Assembly (NCBI GenBank): GCA_023399815.1
Contig: JAEWOJ010000074.1
Coordinates: forward strand, 1 to 13,005
Length of the DNA: 13,005 nt
Source: Pseudomonadota bacterium
Lineage (GTDB): Bacteria > Pseudomonadota > Gammaproteobacteria > Xanthomonadales > Xanthomonadaceae
Direction of reading: 5' to 3'
The first letter of the stretch is position 1. The number at the start of each line of letters is the position of its first letter. Shown one piece after another: positions 1 to 7,831 of this stretch. The position numbers were made by a program, and so were the translations under genes. Below the pieces are notes generated by a model. It saw only the letters and a list, made by a program, of their open reading frames with translations. It was not told where the DNA came from and did no database searches.

Positions 1-20
1 GGGCTGTCCCGGGGGAGAGT

Positions 21-46
21 CCGGTCGCGACTCACGTCGCTCCTAC
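21..46 (-). repeat. REP-like palindromic element with GTAG head
   Basis: Read on the minus strand, this stretch starts GTAGGAGCGACGTGAGTCGC and contains a 5-bp perfect stem, GCGAC/GTCGC, around a 4-base loop. A GTAG (or GTGG) head followed by a short GC-rich palindrome is the known form of REP elements in Pseudomonas, Stenotrophomonas and Xanthomonas, which are mobilised by RAYT-type transposases. It begins 7 bases after the stop codon of the last permease gene, a usual site for REPs. There it may act as a transcript end or mRNA stabiliser. I see no other full copy in the window, so the repeat status rests on recognition of the motif. Confidence 0.6.
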
Positions 47-53
47 CGGGCGT

Positions 54-890
54 TCAGCCTTTCACGCTGCCCAGCAGCAGGCCCTGGATGTAGTAGCGCT
101 GCAGCAGCAGGAACAGCAGCAGCACCGGCACCACCGTGATCACCGCGCCGGCCATCATCATCTCCACGTCCATGATGTGCTCGCGCGAGAGCGAGGCCAG
201 CGCCACCGGCAGGGTGTAGTGCTCCTGGTCGGTGAGCACGATCAGCGGCCACATGAAGTCGTTCCACGCGCCCATGAAGGTGAAGATCGCCAGCGTCACC
301 AGCACCGGCTTGAGCATGGGCAGCACGATCTGGAAGAAGATGCGCGCCTCGCCGGCGCCGTCGATGCGCGCGGCCTCCAGCAGTTCGTCGGGGATCGAGC
401 GCGCGTACTGCCGCACCAGGAAGATGCCGAACACGCTGGCCAGCGCCGGCACCACCACCCCGCCCCAGGTATTGACCAGCCCCAGCTGCTTCATCAGCAG
501 GAACAGCGGCAGCATCGCCACCTGCGCCGGGATCACCAGCGCCGCCAGCAGCGCCTGGAACACCCGCTCGCGGCCGGCGAAGCGCAGCTTGGCGAAGGCG
601 TAGCCGGCCAGCGTGTTGAACAGCAGCGAGCCCAGGGTGATGCCCACCGACATGCCCAGGCTGTTGAGGAAGTTGCCGGCCATGCCGGTGCGCGCGAACA
701 GCTCGCGGTAGTTGGCCACGGTGGCCTGCGCCGGCAGCAGCGGCGGCGGGAACTGCGAGGCCTGCCCGCTGGGCATGAACGACACCGACACCATCCACGC
801 CAGCGGCGCCAGGCTGACGAGCGCCAGCAGCAGCAGGGCGCCGTTGATCCACCCGCTCCAGGCGCGCGATTGCCCGATCTGGCGGCTCAT
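54..890 (-). CDS. Carbohydrate ABC transporter permease (CUT1, MalG/UgpE-like)
   Basis: This 278-residue inner-membrane protein is one half of the translocation pore of a sugar importer. It has an N-terminal membrane segment (about residues 17-38), further hydrophobic segments across the protein, and the permease EAA loop, LEAARIDGA at residues 171-179, which docks the ATPase. The C-terminal block ending in QRYYIQGLLLGSVKG is typical of MalG/UgpE-type permeases, and the length is normal for them. The ATG at 888-890 is chosen because it has a strong AAGGAG 5 bases upstream and overlaps the preceding permease stop as ATGA, which suggests translational coupling. The same frame stays open much further upstream, but that extension is GC-rich noise across the first permease gene. 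The exact sugar cannot be read from the sequence. Confidence 0.95.
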   Translation of the reverse strand: MSRQIGQSRAWSGWINGALLLLALVSLAPLAWMVSVSFMPSGQASQFPPPLLPAQATVANYRELFARTGMAGNFLNSLGMSVGITLGSLLFNTLAGYAFAKLRFAGRERVFQALLAALVIPAQVAMLPLFLLMKQLGLVNTWGGVVVPALASVFGIFLVRQYARSIPDELLEAARIDGAGEARIFFQIVLPMLKPVLVTLAIFTFMGAWNDFMWPLIVLTDQEHYTLPVALASLSREHIMDVEMMMAGAVITVVPVLLLFLLLQRYYIQGLLLGSVKG

Positions 891-1768
891 ACCAGCTCCT
901 TGCGCCGGCCGAAGCGCAGCATCAGCGTGGTCACGCCGAGGATGATCAGGAACAGCAGGAACGCCACCGCCGAGGCGCGCCCCAGGTTCCACCACTTGAA
1001 GCCTTCCTCGAACATGAAATACAGCACGCTCACCGTGCTCTGCAGCGGATCGCCACGGGTCATCACGTAGGGCTCGGCGAACAGCTGGAAATAGCCGGAC
1101 ACGGTGATCACGCCGACCACCAGCAGCACCGGCCCGAGCATCGGCAGGGTGATGTGCAGGAACTGCTTCCAGCGCGAGGCGCCGTCGATGCGCGCGGCCT
1201 CGTACAGGTCGCGCGGGATGGCCTGCAGCCCGGCCAGGAAGATCACCATGTTGTAGCCGAAGTTCTTCCACACCGCGAACAGGATGATGGTCGGCATCGC
1301 CCAGTGCGGGTCGCCCAGCCAGTCCACCGGGGTGATGCCGGCATGCCCCAGCGCCCAGTTCACCAGCCCGTAGCGGGTATGGAACAGGTAGCGCCAGATC
1401 ACCGCCACCGCCACCAGAGTGGTCACCACCGGCGCGAACAGGGCGGTGCGGAACAGCGCCTTGAAGCGCGCCACCGGCGCGTTGAGCAGCATCGCCGCGC
1501 CCAGCGACAGGGCGATGGACAGCGGTACGCCCAGCGCCACGAAATACGTGGTGTTGCCCAGCGACTTCCAGAACATCGGCGTGCGCAGCAGGTCCAGGTA
1601 GTTGTGCAGGCCGACGAAGCGCAGGTTGTGCGGATCGGCCAGCGCGTACAGGTCGAAGTCGGTCAGGCTCAACGCCAGCGCCGACAGCACCGGCAGGCCG
1701 AAGAACACGCCGATGACGATCAGCGCGGGCGCGGCGAACACCCAGCCGGCGAGCGGGCCGCGCTTCAT
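887..1768 (-). CDS. Carbohydrate ABC transporter permease (CUT1, MalF/UgpA-like)
   Basis: This 293-residue inner-membrane permease is the partner of the following one. An N-terminal membrane anchor (about residues 8-36) is followed by the conserved FVGLHNYLDLL segment after the first periplasmic stretch (about 51-61). Several further membrane helices follow, with the EAA motif YEAARIDGAS at residues 189-198. The form and length match UgpA/LacF-type CUT1 permeases, which lack the long periplasmic loop of MalF. The start at 1766-1768 has GGAGG 7 bases upstream, inside the end of the binding-protein gene. It overlaps that gene's stop codon as ATGA, and its own stop overlaps the next permease in the same way. 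The binding protein and both permeases are therefore probably made in fixed proportion from one mRNA. No ATPase gene is adjacent in the window. Confidence 0.95.
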   Translation of the reverse strand: MKRGPLAGWVFAAPALIVIGVFFGLPVLSALALSLTDFDLYALADPHNLRFVGLHNYLDLLRTPMFWKSLGNTTYFVALGVPLSIALSLGAAMLLNAPVARFKALFRTALFAPVVTTLVAVAVIWRYLFHTRYGLVNWALGHAGITPVDWLGDPHWAMPTIILFAVWKNFGYNMVIFLAGLQAIPRDLYEAARIDGASRWKQFLHITLPMLGPVLLVVGVITVSGYFQLFAEPYVMTRGDPLQSTVSVLYFMFEEGFKWWNLGRASAVAFLLFLIILGVTTLMLRFGRRKELV

Positions 1769-3033
1769 CGCGCCGCCTCCGCCTGCTGCTCGACGATCCA
1801 GCGCCGCTTGGCGAGGATGCCGTCCACGCGGGCATCCAGCCGCTGGACCGCGGCGTCCTGGTCCAGCCCGCCGCGCACCACCTGTTCGGTGACGATGCGC
1901 ATCTCCTGGGCGATGCGCTCCCACTCCAGCACCTTGGGCGTGGGCCTGACCCGCTCCAGCTGCTCGCCGAACGCGGCGGCCAGCGGATCCTCGGTCAGGG
2001 CCGCGTTCTTCCACACGCTGCGGCGCGGCGGCAGGTCGCCGATGATGGCGTGGAAACGCTGCTGCACGGCCGGCCGCGACAGGAATTCGATCAGCTTCCA
2101 CGCCTCCGGCTTGTGCCGCGAGGAGCGGAAGATCACCAGGCTGGTGCCGCCGGCGATGCCGGCGCCCGGCCCGTGCGGCCCCGGCAGCGGCGCCGTGCCC
2201 CACTCGCCCTCCAGCGACGCCGGCTGGCGCTGCCGGAACTCGCGGATGTTCCAGGGCCCGGACAGGTAGAACACGGTGAAGCCGCGGAAGAACTCGTCCC
2301 AGACGTTGGAGATCTGGGTCTCGGACATCTTCGGCGCCCAGCCCCGCTCGAACATGGTGGCGTAGAAGCCCAGCGCGCGGCGGAAGCCGGGGCTGGCGAA
2401 ATTGCCGCGGGTGTCGTGGTCGCGCAGCAGCGGGTCGTCCTGCTGCAGGGCCAGCGACAGCTGCGGCTCGAACTCGTTGAGCGGCATCAGGACCGGGTAG
2501 CGGTCCGGGCCGATCACCCGCTTCAGCGCTTCGTTCATCCGCGCCCACTCGGCCCAGTCGCGCGGCGGGTGGTCGTAGCCGGCCTGGCGCAGCAGGTCCT
2601 TGCGGTAGAACAGCAGTCGCGTGTCCACGTACCACGGGATGCCGACCAGCTGCCCCTCGACCACGTTGGTGTCCCAGATGCCGGGGAAGTAGTCGCCCGG
2701 CACGACCTCGCGCGAGCCGGCCACGTAGGGCTGCAGCGGCGTGAGCGACTGCAGGGTGGCGAATTCGGGAATCCAGGTGTTGCCGAGCTGGCAGATGTCC
2801 GGCAGCCCGTCGGCCGCGTAGGCGGTCAGCAGCTTCTCGTGCGCGGCCGTCCACGGAATGTTCTGCACCTCGACGCGGATGTCCGGGTTCTCGGCCTCGA
2901 ACTCGCGCACCAGTTCGCCGACCACCTCGGCCTCGCGGCCCATCGCCCAGAAGCGCAGCGTGGTGTCCGTCTGCGGGCGCGCGCAGCCGGCCAGCAGGAC
3001 CAGGCACAGCAGCGCGGGCAGACGCAGCGTCAT
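1765..3033 (-). CDS. Sugar ABC transporter substrate-binding lipoprotein (family 1)
   Basis: This 422-residue binding protein is the capture component of the sugar importer. A short hydrophobic leader ends in the lipobox LAGC with Cys17, so it should be lipid-anchored rather than free in the periplasm. The mature protein starts with the family-1 pattern TLRFWAMG, followed by EFEAENPDIRVEV, LPDICQLGNTWIPEF and, near the C-terminus, SRHKPEAWKLIEFLSRP. These are typical of maltose/oligosaccharide-type binding proteins. The ATG at 3031-3033 is preferred over an in-frame GTG at 3037-3039 because GTAGGG lies 7 bases before the ATG but almost touches the GTG. The stop of the hydrolase gene is only 9 bases upstream and the downstream permease overlaps by 4 bases, so it sits mid-operon. 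Residue +2 after the lipid Cys is Ala, not Asp. The substrate is probably an oligosaccharide made by the neighbouring hydrolase, which is an inference from context. Confidence 0.92.
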   Translation of the reverse strand: MTLRLPALLCLVLLAGCARPQTDTTLRFWAMGREAEVVGELVREFEAENPDIRVEVQNIPWTAAHEKLLTAYAADGLPDICQLGNTWIPEFATLQSLTPLQPYVAGSREVVPGDYFPGIWDTNVVEGQLVGIPWYVDTRLLFYRKDLLRQAGYDHPPRDWAEWARMNEALKRVIGPDRYPVLMPLNEFEPQLSLALQQDDPLLRDHDTRGNFASPGFRRALGFYATMFERGWAPKMSETQISNVWDEFFRGFTVFYLSGPWNIREFRQRQPASLEGEWGTAPLPGPHGPGAGIAGGTSLVIFRSSRHKPEAWKLIEFLSRPAVQQRFHAIIGDLPPRRSVWKNAALTEDPLAAAFGEQLERVRPTPKVLEWERIAQEMRIVTEQVVRGGLDQDAAVQRLDARVDGILAKRRWIVEQQAEAAR

Positions 3034-3042
3034 CGCCACGCC

Positions 3043-4659
3043 CTACTGCGGCCGCGCCGCGGGCTTGTCCGCCGCCTTCTGCTCCTGCGCGGCGGCGGCG
3101 CGCGATTCGGCGATCCCCACCGCGCGCGCGGCGGCGGCCCTGTCGTCCTTCTGCAGCGGCTGCCACTCCTCCCCTTCCGGCAGCAGCCAGCCGCCGGAGA
3201 AGCCGGCGCGCTCCAGGCCCTTGCGGATGTAGGGATTCTTCTTCATCACGTTCCAGACGAACTCGTCGCGGTAGTTGGCGATGCCGGCCAGGATCGGCCC
3301 CTGGTCGATCGCGATGTAGTCGCTGGCCACCCAGCCGCGGTCCGGGATCTGGCGCCCGGTCTTGAGCGGTATGTCGTAATTGAAGCTGGGGTTGAATGAA
3401 TCCAGGAAACCGTAGCTGGAGTACAGGTAGTCGCCGTAGCGCCGGTGCATTTCCTGCGTGGCGGGAATCACCACCTCCGGCGCGAACGGCAGCGAGGAGA
3501 TCGCCGCCGACGGCACGATGGTGCCGTCGTCGAAGTTCTCGCGCAGGCCGGCGCCGCGCGCCGAGTAGTGGCGGAACTGGCGCTGCTCGCCCTTGTACTC
3601 CTGGGTCGTGTTCTGCGGGCCGTCGCCGGCGGTCAGGCCCCAGACGTTCTCGCCGTAGTCCTTCCACTGCATCGGGTTGGCGATGGCGTACTCGCGCTGG
3701 GCCAGCGTGGCGCGGCGGCTGTTGAGGAAGTAGTCGATGCCGCGCTCGCGCATGTAGGCATCCTGGATGTCGCGGAAGTCGATCCAGACATGGCTGTACT
3801 GGTGGCCGAACAAGGGCCCGAACGACAGGTATTCCTGCCCCTGGAACACGCCCCAGTCGTTGTCGTAGGTGCGCGTCCACACCGTCCAGGCATCGGGCTG
3901 GACCGGATGCGTCGGCGAGCCCAGGGCAAGCACGTAGAGCATCATCGCCTCGTTGTAGCCCATCCAGTCGTGCTGGATGAAGCCGCTCTCCGGGAACCAG
4001 CCCATCGACACCAGCGGCTTGTTGCGCTGCAGCCACGGCCAGTCCACGCGCCGGTAGATCGTATCGGCGATCTGCCGGATCTCCTTCTCGCGCGCATCGA
4101 CGCCGTCGTAGTAGGACTGCGCGAACAGCACGCCCATCAGCAGCAGCGCGGTATCCACGCTGGACAGCTCCACCCAGCTGTCGTAGCGGCGGCCATCCTG
4201 CATGTCGAGGAAGTGGTAGTAGAAGCCCTTGTAGCCGGCCTTGCCGGTGCGCTGCGGGCCGGTGGGCACGTCGCGCAGGAAGCGCAGCGTCAGCAGGGTG
4301 CGGTCCACCGCCTGGGTGCGGCTGACCCAGCCGTTCTCGATGCCGATCGGATACGCGGTCAGGGCGAAGCCGACCGAGGCGATGCTGGCGAACGGCCGCG
4401 AGGGATAGCGGTCCGGCGTCAGCCCGTTCTGCTCGTTGGTGGTGTCCCAGAAGAACTGGAAGGTGCGCCGTTCGATGTCGTCGAACAGCGGCGGCAGTTC
4501 GGGCTTCATCGGCCGCGGCGGCAGGTCGGCTTCGATCAGGATCACCTGTGGCGGCACTTTCGGCGTCGGCTCGGGCGCCTTGCCGCACCCGCCCAGGAGG
4601 CCCAGGGCGAGGCCGGCGGCGATGCACAGCAGCAGCTTGGTGGTACGCGGGATGCTCAA
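3043..4659 (-). CDS. Glucoamylase-family (PF10091, GH144-like) lipoprotein hydrolase
   Basis: This 538-residue protein starts from a TTG codon. I recognise the PF10091 'putative glucoamylase' fold, an (alpha/alpha)6 barrel. Characterised relatives include GH144 endo-beta-1,2-glucanases and sophorohydrolases, and the domain also occurs at the end of cyclic beta-1,2-glucan synthases. Conserved-looking blocks include YKGFYYHFLD (143-152), SWVELSSVDTALLLMG (161-176), YNEAMMLY (235-242, with E237 a candidate acid), FGHQYSHVWIDFRDIQD (284-300), YGENVWGLTAGDGP (335-348), SSYGFLDSFNPS (414-425) and AIDQGPILAGIANYR (450-464). The leader ends in lipobox LGGC with Cys25, followed by a Pro-rich linker. 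The C-terminus (about 505-538) is a low-complexity Ala/Lys/Arg tail. The TTG at 4657-4659 is chosen because GGAAAG lies 4 bases upstream and it gives a proper lipoprotein leader. In-frame starts further upstream would bury that leader behind a Pro/Arg-rich stretch. It likely cuts a beta-glucan at the cell surface or in the periplasm. The linkage is uncertain. Confidence 0.85.
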   Translation of the reverse strand: MSIPRTTKLLLCIAAGLALGLLGGCGKAPEPTPKVPPQVILIEADLPPRPMKPELPPLFDDIERRTFQFFWDTTNEQNGLTPDRYPSRPFASIASVGFALTAYPIGIENGWVSRTQAVDRTLLTLRFLRDVPTGPQRTGKAGYKGFYYHFLDMQDGRRYDSWVELSSVDTALLLMGVLFAQSYYDGVDAREKEIRQIADTIYRRVDWPWLQRNKPLVSMGWFPESGFIQHDWMGYNEAMMLYVLALGSPTHPVQPDAWTVWTRTYDNDWGVFQGQEYLSFGPLFGHQYSHVWIDFRDIQDAYMRERGIDYFLNSRRATLAQREYAIANPMQWKDYGENVWGLTAGDGPQNTTQEYKGEQRQFRHYSARGAGLRENFDDGTIVPSAAISSLPFAPEVVIPATQEMHRRYGDYLYSSYGFLDSFNPSFNYDIPLKTGRQIPDRGWVASDYIAIDQGPILAGIANYRDEFVWNVMKKNPYIRKGLERAGFSGGWLLPEGEEWQPLQKDDRAAAARAVGIAESRAAAAQEQKAADKPAARPQ

Positions 4660-4691
4660 GACGCTTTCCGTTGGGTGGAACGTGGGTGACG

Positions 4692-4725
4692 CGGGGTTTT
4701 CAGTGCCCCGGAAGCGAGGATGAGG
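4692..4725 (-). repeat. Possible degenerate intergenic repeat with weak hairpin
   Basis: This lies between the receptor and hydrolase genes, a gap of 136 bases. Read on the minus strand it contains CCCTCATCCTCGCTTCCGGG, then a 5-bp stem CGGGG/CCCCG (4706-4710 and 4692-4696) around a 9-base A-rich loop. The wording resembles a CCCTCATCC...CTTCGGGGCACC spacer sequence that I recall as common in xanthomonad genomes. The match is imperfect and judged by eye. It could reduce read-through after the long receptor gene. There is no run of T after the stem, so it is not a standard intrinsic terminator. Confidence 0.25.
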
Positions 4726-4795
4726 GGCGAATGGAATCCGTGATGCCCGGACCAGCGGACGCCATCGCCCTCCCCCTCCCGTCGGCACAGCAGCC

Positions 4796-7759
4796 TTACC
4801 AATCCAGCCCGAAGGACAGCTTGAAGGTACGCGTCGCATACTGGTCCCAGCTGTTGATCGCACCGGTGTTCCAGTTGATGCCGTAACCGCCCCAGTTGGT
4901 CCAGTTGAACACGTTGATCACGTCGGCGCGGACCTTCAGCTTCAGGTCTGTGCCGGTGTCCCAGGTCTTGGTCAGCGACATGTCGAACTGCTTGAAGCCA
5001 TAGGTGCCGTCCGGCTCCCAGCTGCGCGGATGTTCGTAGCCGCTGGTGCCGTCGACATCCCAGCGCTTGATCTTGCTGGCCAGGGTCAGCTTGCCGGACA
5101 CACTCATGCCCCATGGCAGGTCGGTGAAGCCGCTGACCACCAGGCGATGGCGCGGCGTCCACGCGCCGTCGTACCAGCCGCCGCCCTCGAAGTACCAGCC
5201 GTACACCGGGTCCTTCTCGTGGATGTTCTGCTTGGCGTCGGTGAAGGTATAGGCGACGTTGAGGTTCCACGGGCTTTCGGCCGTATAGGGCTTGTCGGCG
5301 CCGAGCAGCAGCGCATTGTTCCTGGATTCAAAGCCATTGGTGGCGATGATCAGCCCGCCCAGTCCTGGCAGCCCGCCGCCGCTCCATGGACTGCCAGAGT
5401 CGTTGTAGTAGCTGCCGTCGCCGCGGCGGTTGCCGCGCATGATCAGCAGGCCGTCCTTGTAGCGGATGTGCTGCAGCGTGGCCGAGGTGTTCCAGTCGTG
5501 GCCCATCAGCTCGAACGTGTTGCGGATGCCGAGGCTGATCTGGTCCGAATACGGCGTCTTCAGGTCGTTGTCGAACATCCAGACCTCGCGACCGGCCTGG
5601 GAGGAGTCCGCCAGCGACATCAGGTAGTCGCGGTCGAGCAGTTGCGTGTTCCAGTCCAGGCAGTCGGCGGCCGTCGGGTCGCAGGCATGGCCGGGCGAGT
5701 TGATCCTGAACTCGCGGGTCGGGAACGTCGCCTTGGTCAGTTCCAGCTGCAGGTAGTCGAACAGGTTGCGGTCGTAGGAACGGCCGATGCCACCGAACAG
5801 CACGTGGCGTTCGTCGCCGCTGAGGTCATAGGAGAAACCGATACGCGGCTGGATCGCGTCCTTGAACGCCTTGCGGTTGTGGCCGTCGCTGATGAAGCGG
5901 TTGATGTCGATGCCGCCCAGCGCCAGCGTCTGCGCGTAGGTCTGGCCCGGCGCGGCACCCGCCTGCGGATCCTGGGTGGCGAGCGACGCCAGCACGTCCG
6001 CACCGGTGACGTAGTCCAGGTACGAGGGCGTCTTCTCGTAATCCCAGCGCAGGCCCAGGTTCAGGGTCAGGCGGTCGGTGACGTCCCAGTCGTCCTGGAG
6101 GTAGAGGCCGAACTGCTTGTTCTTGGAGACCACCGTGCCGCCGCTGGTGCCGGCTGCCGGGCTGCCGAAGCGGACGAAGTACGGCACCGTCCCGCCCTGG
6201 TTGATGTCGTAGTAGAACTGCGGGTTGTAGGGTTGCTGCTCGGTGGTGTCCAGGTCCACCTGCTTGTACTTGACGCCGAACTTGACGGCATGGCCTTCCC
6301 AGCCGAAGAACGTGGTGTCGTTCTGGAACGACCAGCCCTTCTGGCCCTTGTCCTGCAGGCCGCCATTGCCGGCGCCGGTGCGGAAGATCTGCCTGCCGTC
6401 GTTGGATGAGCCGTCGGTCAGCACCATGCCGTTGCCGTAATTGGCCGGCGCCATGCTCCAGAACGCCTTCTCGTAGGTCAGGTGGGCGTCGTTGAGCCAA
6501 TTGGTGTTGGAGAACTGCCAGTGCAGGTCGTAGCGGTCCTCGTTGACGCCGGCATCGGTGCCGTAGCTGCGCGCGCTCTGCCCGCCGACGTTGCCGATGT
6601 CACTTTCCTCGCGGCGCTTGTAGGTCAGGTCGACCAGGTTCTCGTCGTTGATCGACCAGTCCAGCTTGCCGAAGTACAGGTCTTCCTTGAACGGCGTGCT
6701 GGCCGCGCCCAGCTGGTCGCGCCATGCCTGCGGCAGATCCGCGGCGGTGCGTCCCTCGCCCGGCGACAGGTCCTGCGGCGCGTTGTATTCCTTGGCCTCG
6801 TAGGTGACGAAGAAGTGCGCCTTGTCCTTGATGATCGGGCCGCCGAAGGCCGCGCCGTACTGCTTCTCGCCCGAACGGGTCTTGCCGACGCCGTTCTTCT
6901 CGCTTTCACGCGGCTCGCGCCAGTCCTGGTTGGTGTAGTCCCAGAAGAACGAACCGGAGAAATCGTTGGTGCCGGACCTGGTCGCGGCGGTCACGGCGGC
7001 CGAGCTGATCTGGTCGTACTCGGCCTTGTAGTTGGAGGTTATGACCTTGTACTCGCCGATGGCCAGCTGCGGGAACGGGTTGCCGCGGCTGGAATCCTGC
7101 CCGGTCAGGCCGCCCTGGGTGACGTAGTTCTTCTGCCCGATGCCGTCGATGTAGACGTTGACGTTGTTGGCGCTCTGCACGCCGCCGCGCAGCTTGGTGG
7201 CACCGTTGGAGGGGTTCTGCTCGAAACTCATGCCCGGCACGGTGTCGGCAAAGGCCAGGAAGTTGCGCGTCGCCTGCGGCAGCGCCTGGATCTGCTGCGG
7301 GGTGATGTAGGTGGCTATTTCCGAGGTCTTGGTCTCGATCGGAGCCTGCGCCGTCACCTGCACCGCATCCAGCGTCGTTGCCGCGCCGCTGGCGGTTTCG
7401 GCCACGCCGCCGACGCCCAGGTTCACGGTGGCGGTCTGCCCCACCTGCACGGTGATGTTCTGGCTGCTGCGCTTGCCGCCGGCGTCGACGTCGATGCGGT
7501 AGGTGCCCGGCGGCAGGCCGGCCAGCGCGTAGCTGCCGCTGGCGGTGCTCTGCACGCTGCGGGTCAGGCCGGTGGCGAGGTTGGTCGCGGTCACCTGCGC
7601 CTGCCCGGCGGGCGACGAATCGGCCATCACCTGGCCACGGATGGTGGCGCCGGTGCTCTGCGCGAACGCGGGCGCGGCGCCGAGCACGAGGCAACTGGCC
7701 AGCGCGCAGCTCAGCAGCTGGCGGGACGGGCGCGTCTTGCGATTGGCGGAATGATTCAT
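4796..7759 (-). CDS. Oar-like TonB-dependent outer-membrane receptor
   Basis: This 987-residue receptor should take up a large sugar across the outer membrane using TonB energy. The layout is a Sec signal peptide (1-33, cleavage after AFA), an N-terminal carboxypeptidase-regulatory-like beta domain (about 38-115, with GSYALAGLPPGTYRIDV at 75-91), a candidate TonB box LDAVQVTAQAP (130-140), a plug (about 145-265, with NNVNVYIDGIGQKNYV at 198-213), and a long 22-strand-type barrel. The barrel ends in FKLSFGLDW, with a terminal aromatic residue. An N-terminal regulatory-like domain plus a long barrel is the Oar form common in Xanthomonadaceae and Bacteroidetes. The ATG at 7757-7759 is chosen over an in-frame start 36 bases upstream because GGAGAG lies 6 bases before it and the protein then begins with a clean signal peptide. 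The gene lies between the repressor and the hydrolase in the same direction. Its ligand is probably the hydrolase's substrate, which is inferred from position. Confidence 0.93.
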   Translation of the reverse strand: MNHSANRKTRPSRQLLSCALASCLVLGAAPAFAQSTGATIRGQVMADSSPAGQAQVTATNLATGLTRSVQSTASGSYALAGLPPGTYRIDVDAGGKRSSQNITVQVGQTATVNLGVGGVAETASGAATTLDAVQVTAQAPIETKTSEIATYITPQQIQALPQATRNFLAFADTVPGMSFEQNPSNGATKLRGGVQSANNVNVYIDGIGQKNYVTQGGLTGQDSSRGNPFPQLAIGEYKVITSNYKAEYDQISSAAVTAATRSGTNDFSGSFFWDYTNQDWREPRESEKNGVGKTRSGEKQYGAAFGGPIIKDKAHFFVTYEAKEYNAPQDLSPGEGRTAADLPQAWRDQLGAASTPFKEDLYFGKLDWSINDENLVDLTYKRREESDIGNVGGQSARSYGTDAGVNEDRYDLHWQFSNTNWLNDAHLTYEKAFWSMAPANYGNGMVLTDGSSNDGRQIFRTGAGNGGLQDKGQKGWSFQNDTTFFGWEGHAVKFGVKYKQVDLDTTEQQPYNPQFYYDINQGGTVPYFVRFGSPAAGTSGGTVVSKNKQFGLYLQDDWDVTDRLTLNLGLRWDYEKTPSYLDYVTGADVLASLATQDPQAGAAPGQTYAQTLALGGIDINRFISDGHNRKAFKDAIQPRIGFSYDLSGDERHVLFGGIGRSYDRNLFDYLQLELTKATFPTREFRINSPGHACDPTAADCLDWNTQLLDRDYLMSLADSSQAGREVWMFDNDLKTPYSDQISLGIRNTFELMGHDWNTSATLQHIRYKDGLLIMRGNRRGDGSYYNDSGSPWSGGGLPGLGGLIIATNGFESRNNALLLGADKPYTAESPWNLNVAYTFTDAKQNIHEKDPVYGWYFEGGGWYDGAWTPRHRLVVSGFTDLPWGMSVSGKLTLASKIKRWDVDGTSGYEHPRSWEPDGTYGFKQFDMSLTKTWDTGTDLKLKVRADVINVFNWTNWGGYGINWNTGAINSWDQYATRTFKLSFGLDW

Positions 7760-7811
7760 GGTGCGGCTCTCCGGGTGCGGCAGCGCGGCTGCCATTCGGT
7801 TCGTTGCTGGG

Positions 7812-7831
7812 TCCGGCGCGGGAGCGCCGGA
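7812..7831 (-). terminator. Hairpin right after the lacI-type gene (no U-tract)
   Basis: TCCGGCGC and GCGCCGGA form a perfect 8-bp stem around a 4-base loop. It abuts the stop codon of the repressor gene, in the 72-base gap before the receptor gene. No T-run follows in the direction of transcription, so it is not a classic intrinsic terminator. It may act as a partial terminator or as an mRNA stabiliser that sets the ratio of repressor to receptor transcript. The structure is plainly visible, but the role is inferred. Confidence 0.45.

Noticed and set aside
2050..3399. Long plus-strand open frame antisense to the binding protein and hydrolase
   Set aside because: Its translation is a low-complexity His/Gln/Arg/Ala-rich product with no motif, and the opposite strand carries clear protein families.
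887..4627. Very long minus-strand open frame spanning the first permease, the binding protein and the hydrolase
   Set aside because: Only the segment 887-1768 encodes a recognisable protein. Upstream of that the frame is Arg/Ala/Gly-rich noise across two well-supported genes in other frames, as expected in high-GC DNA.
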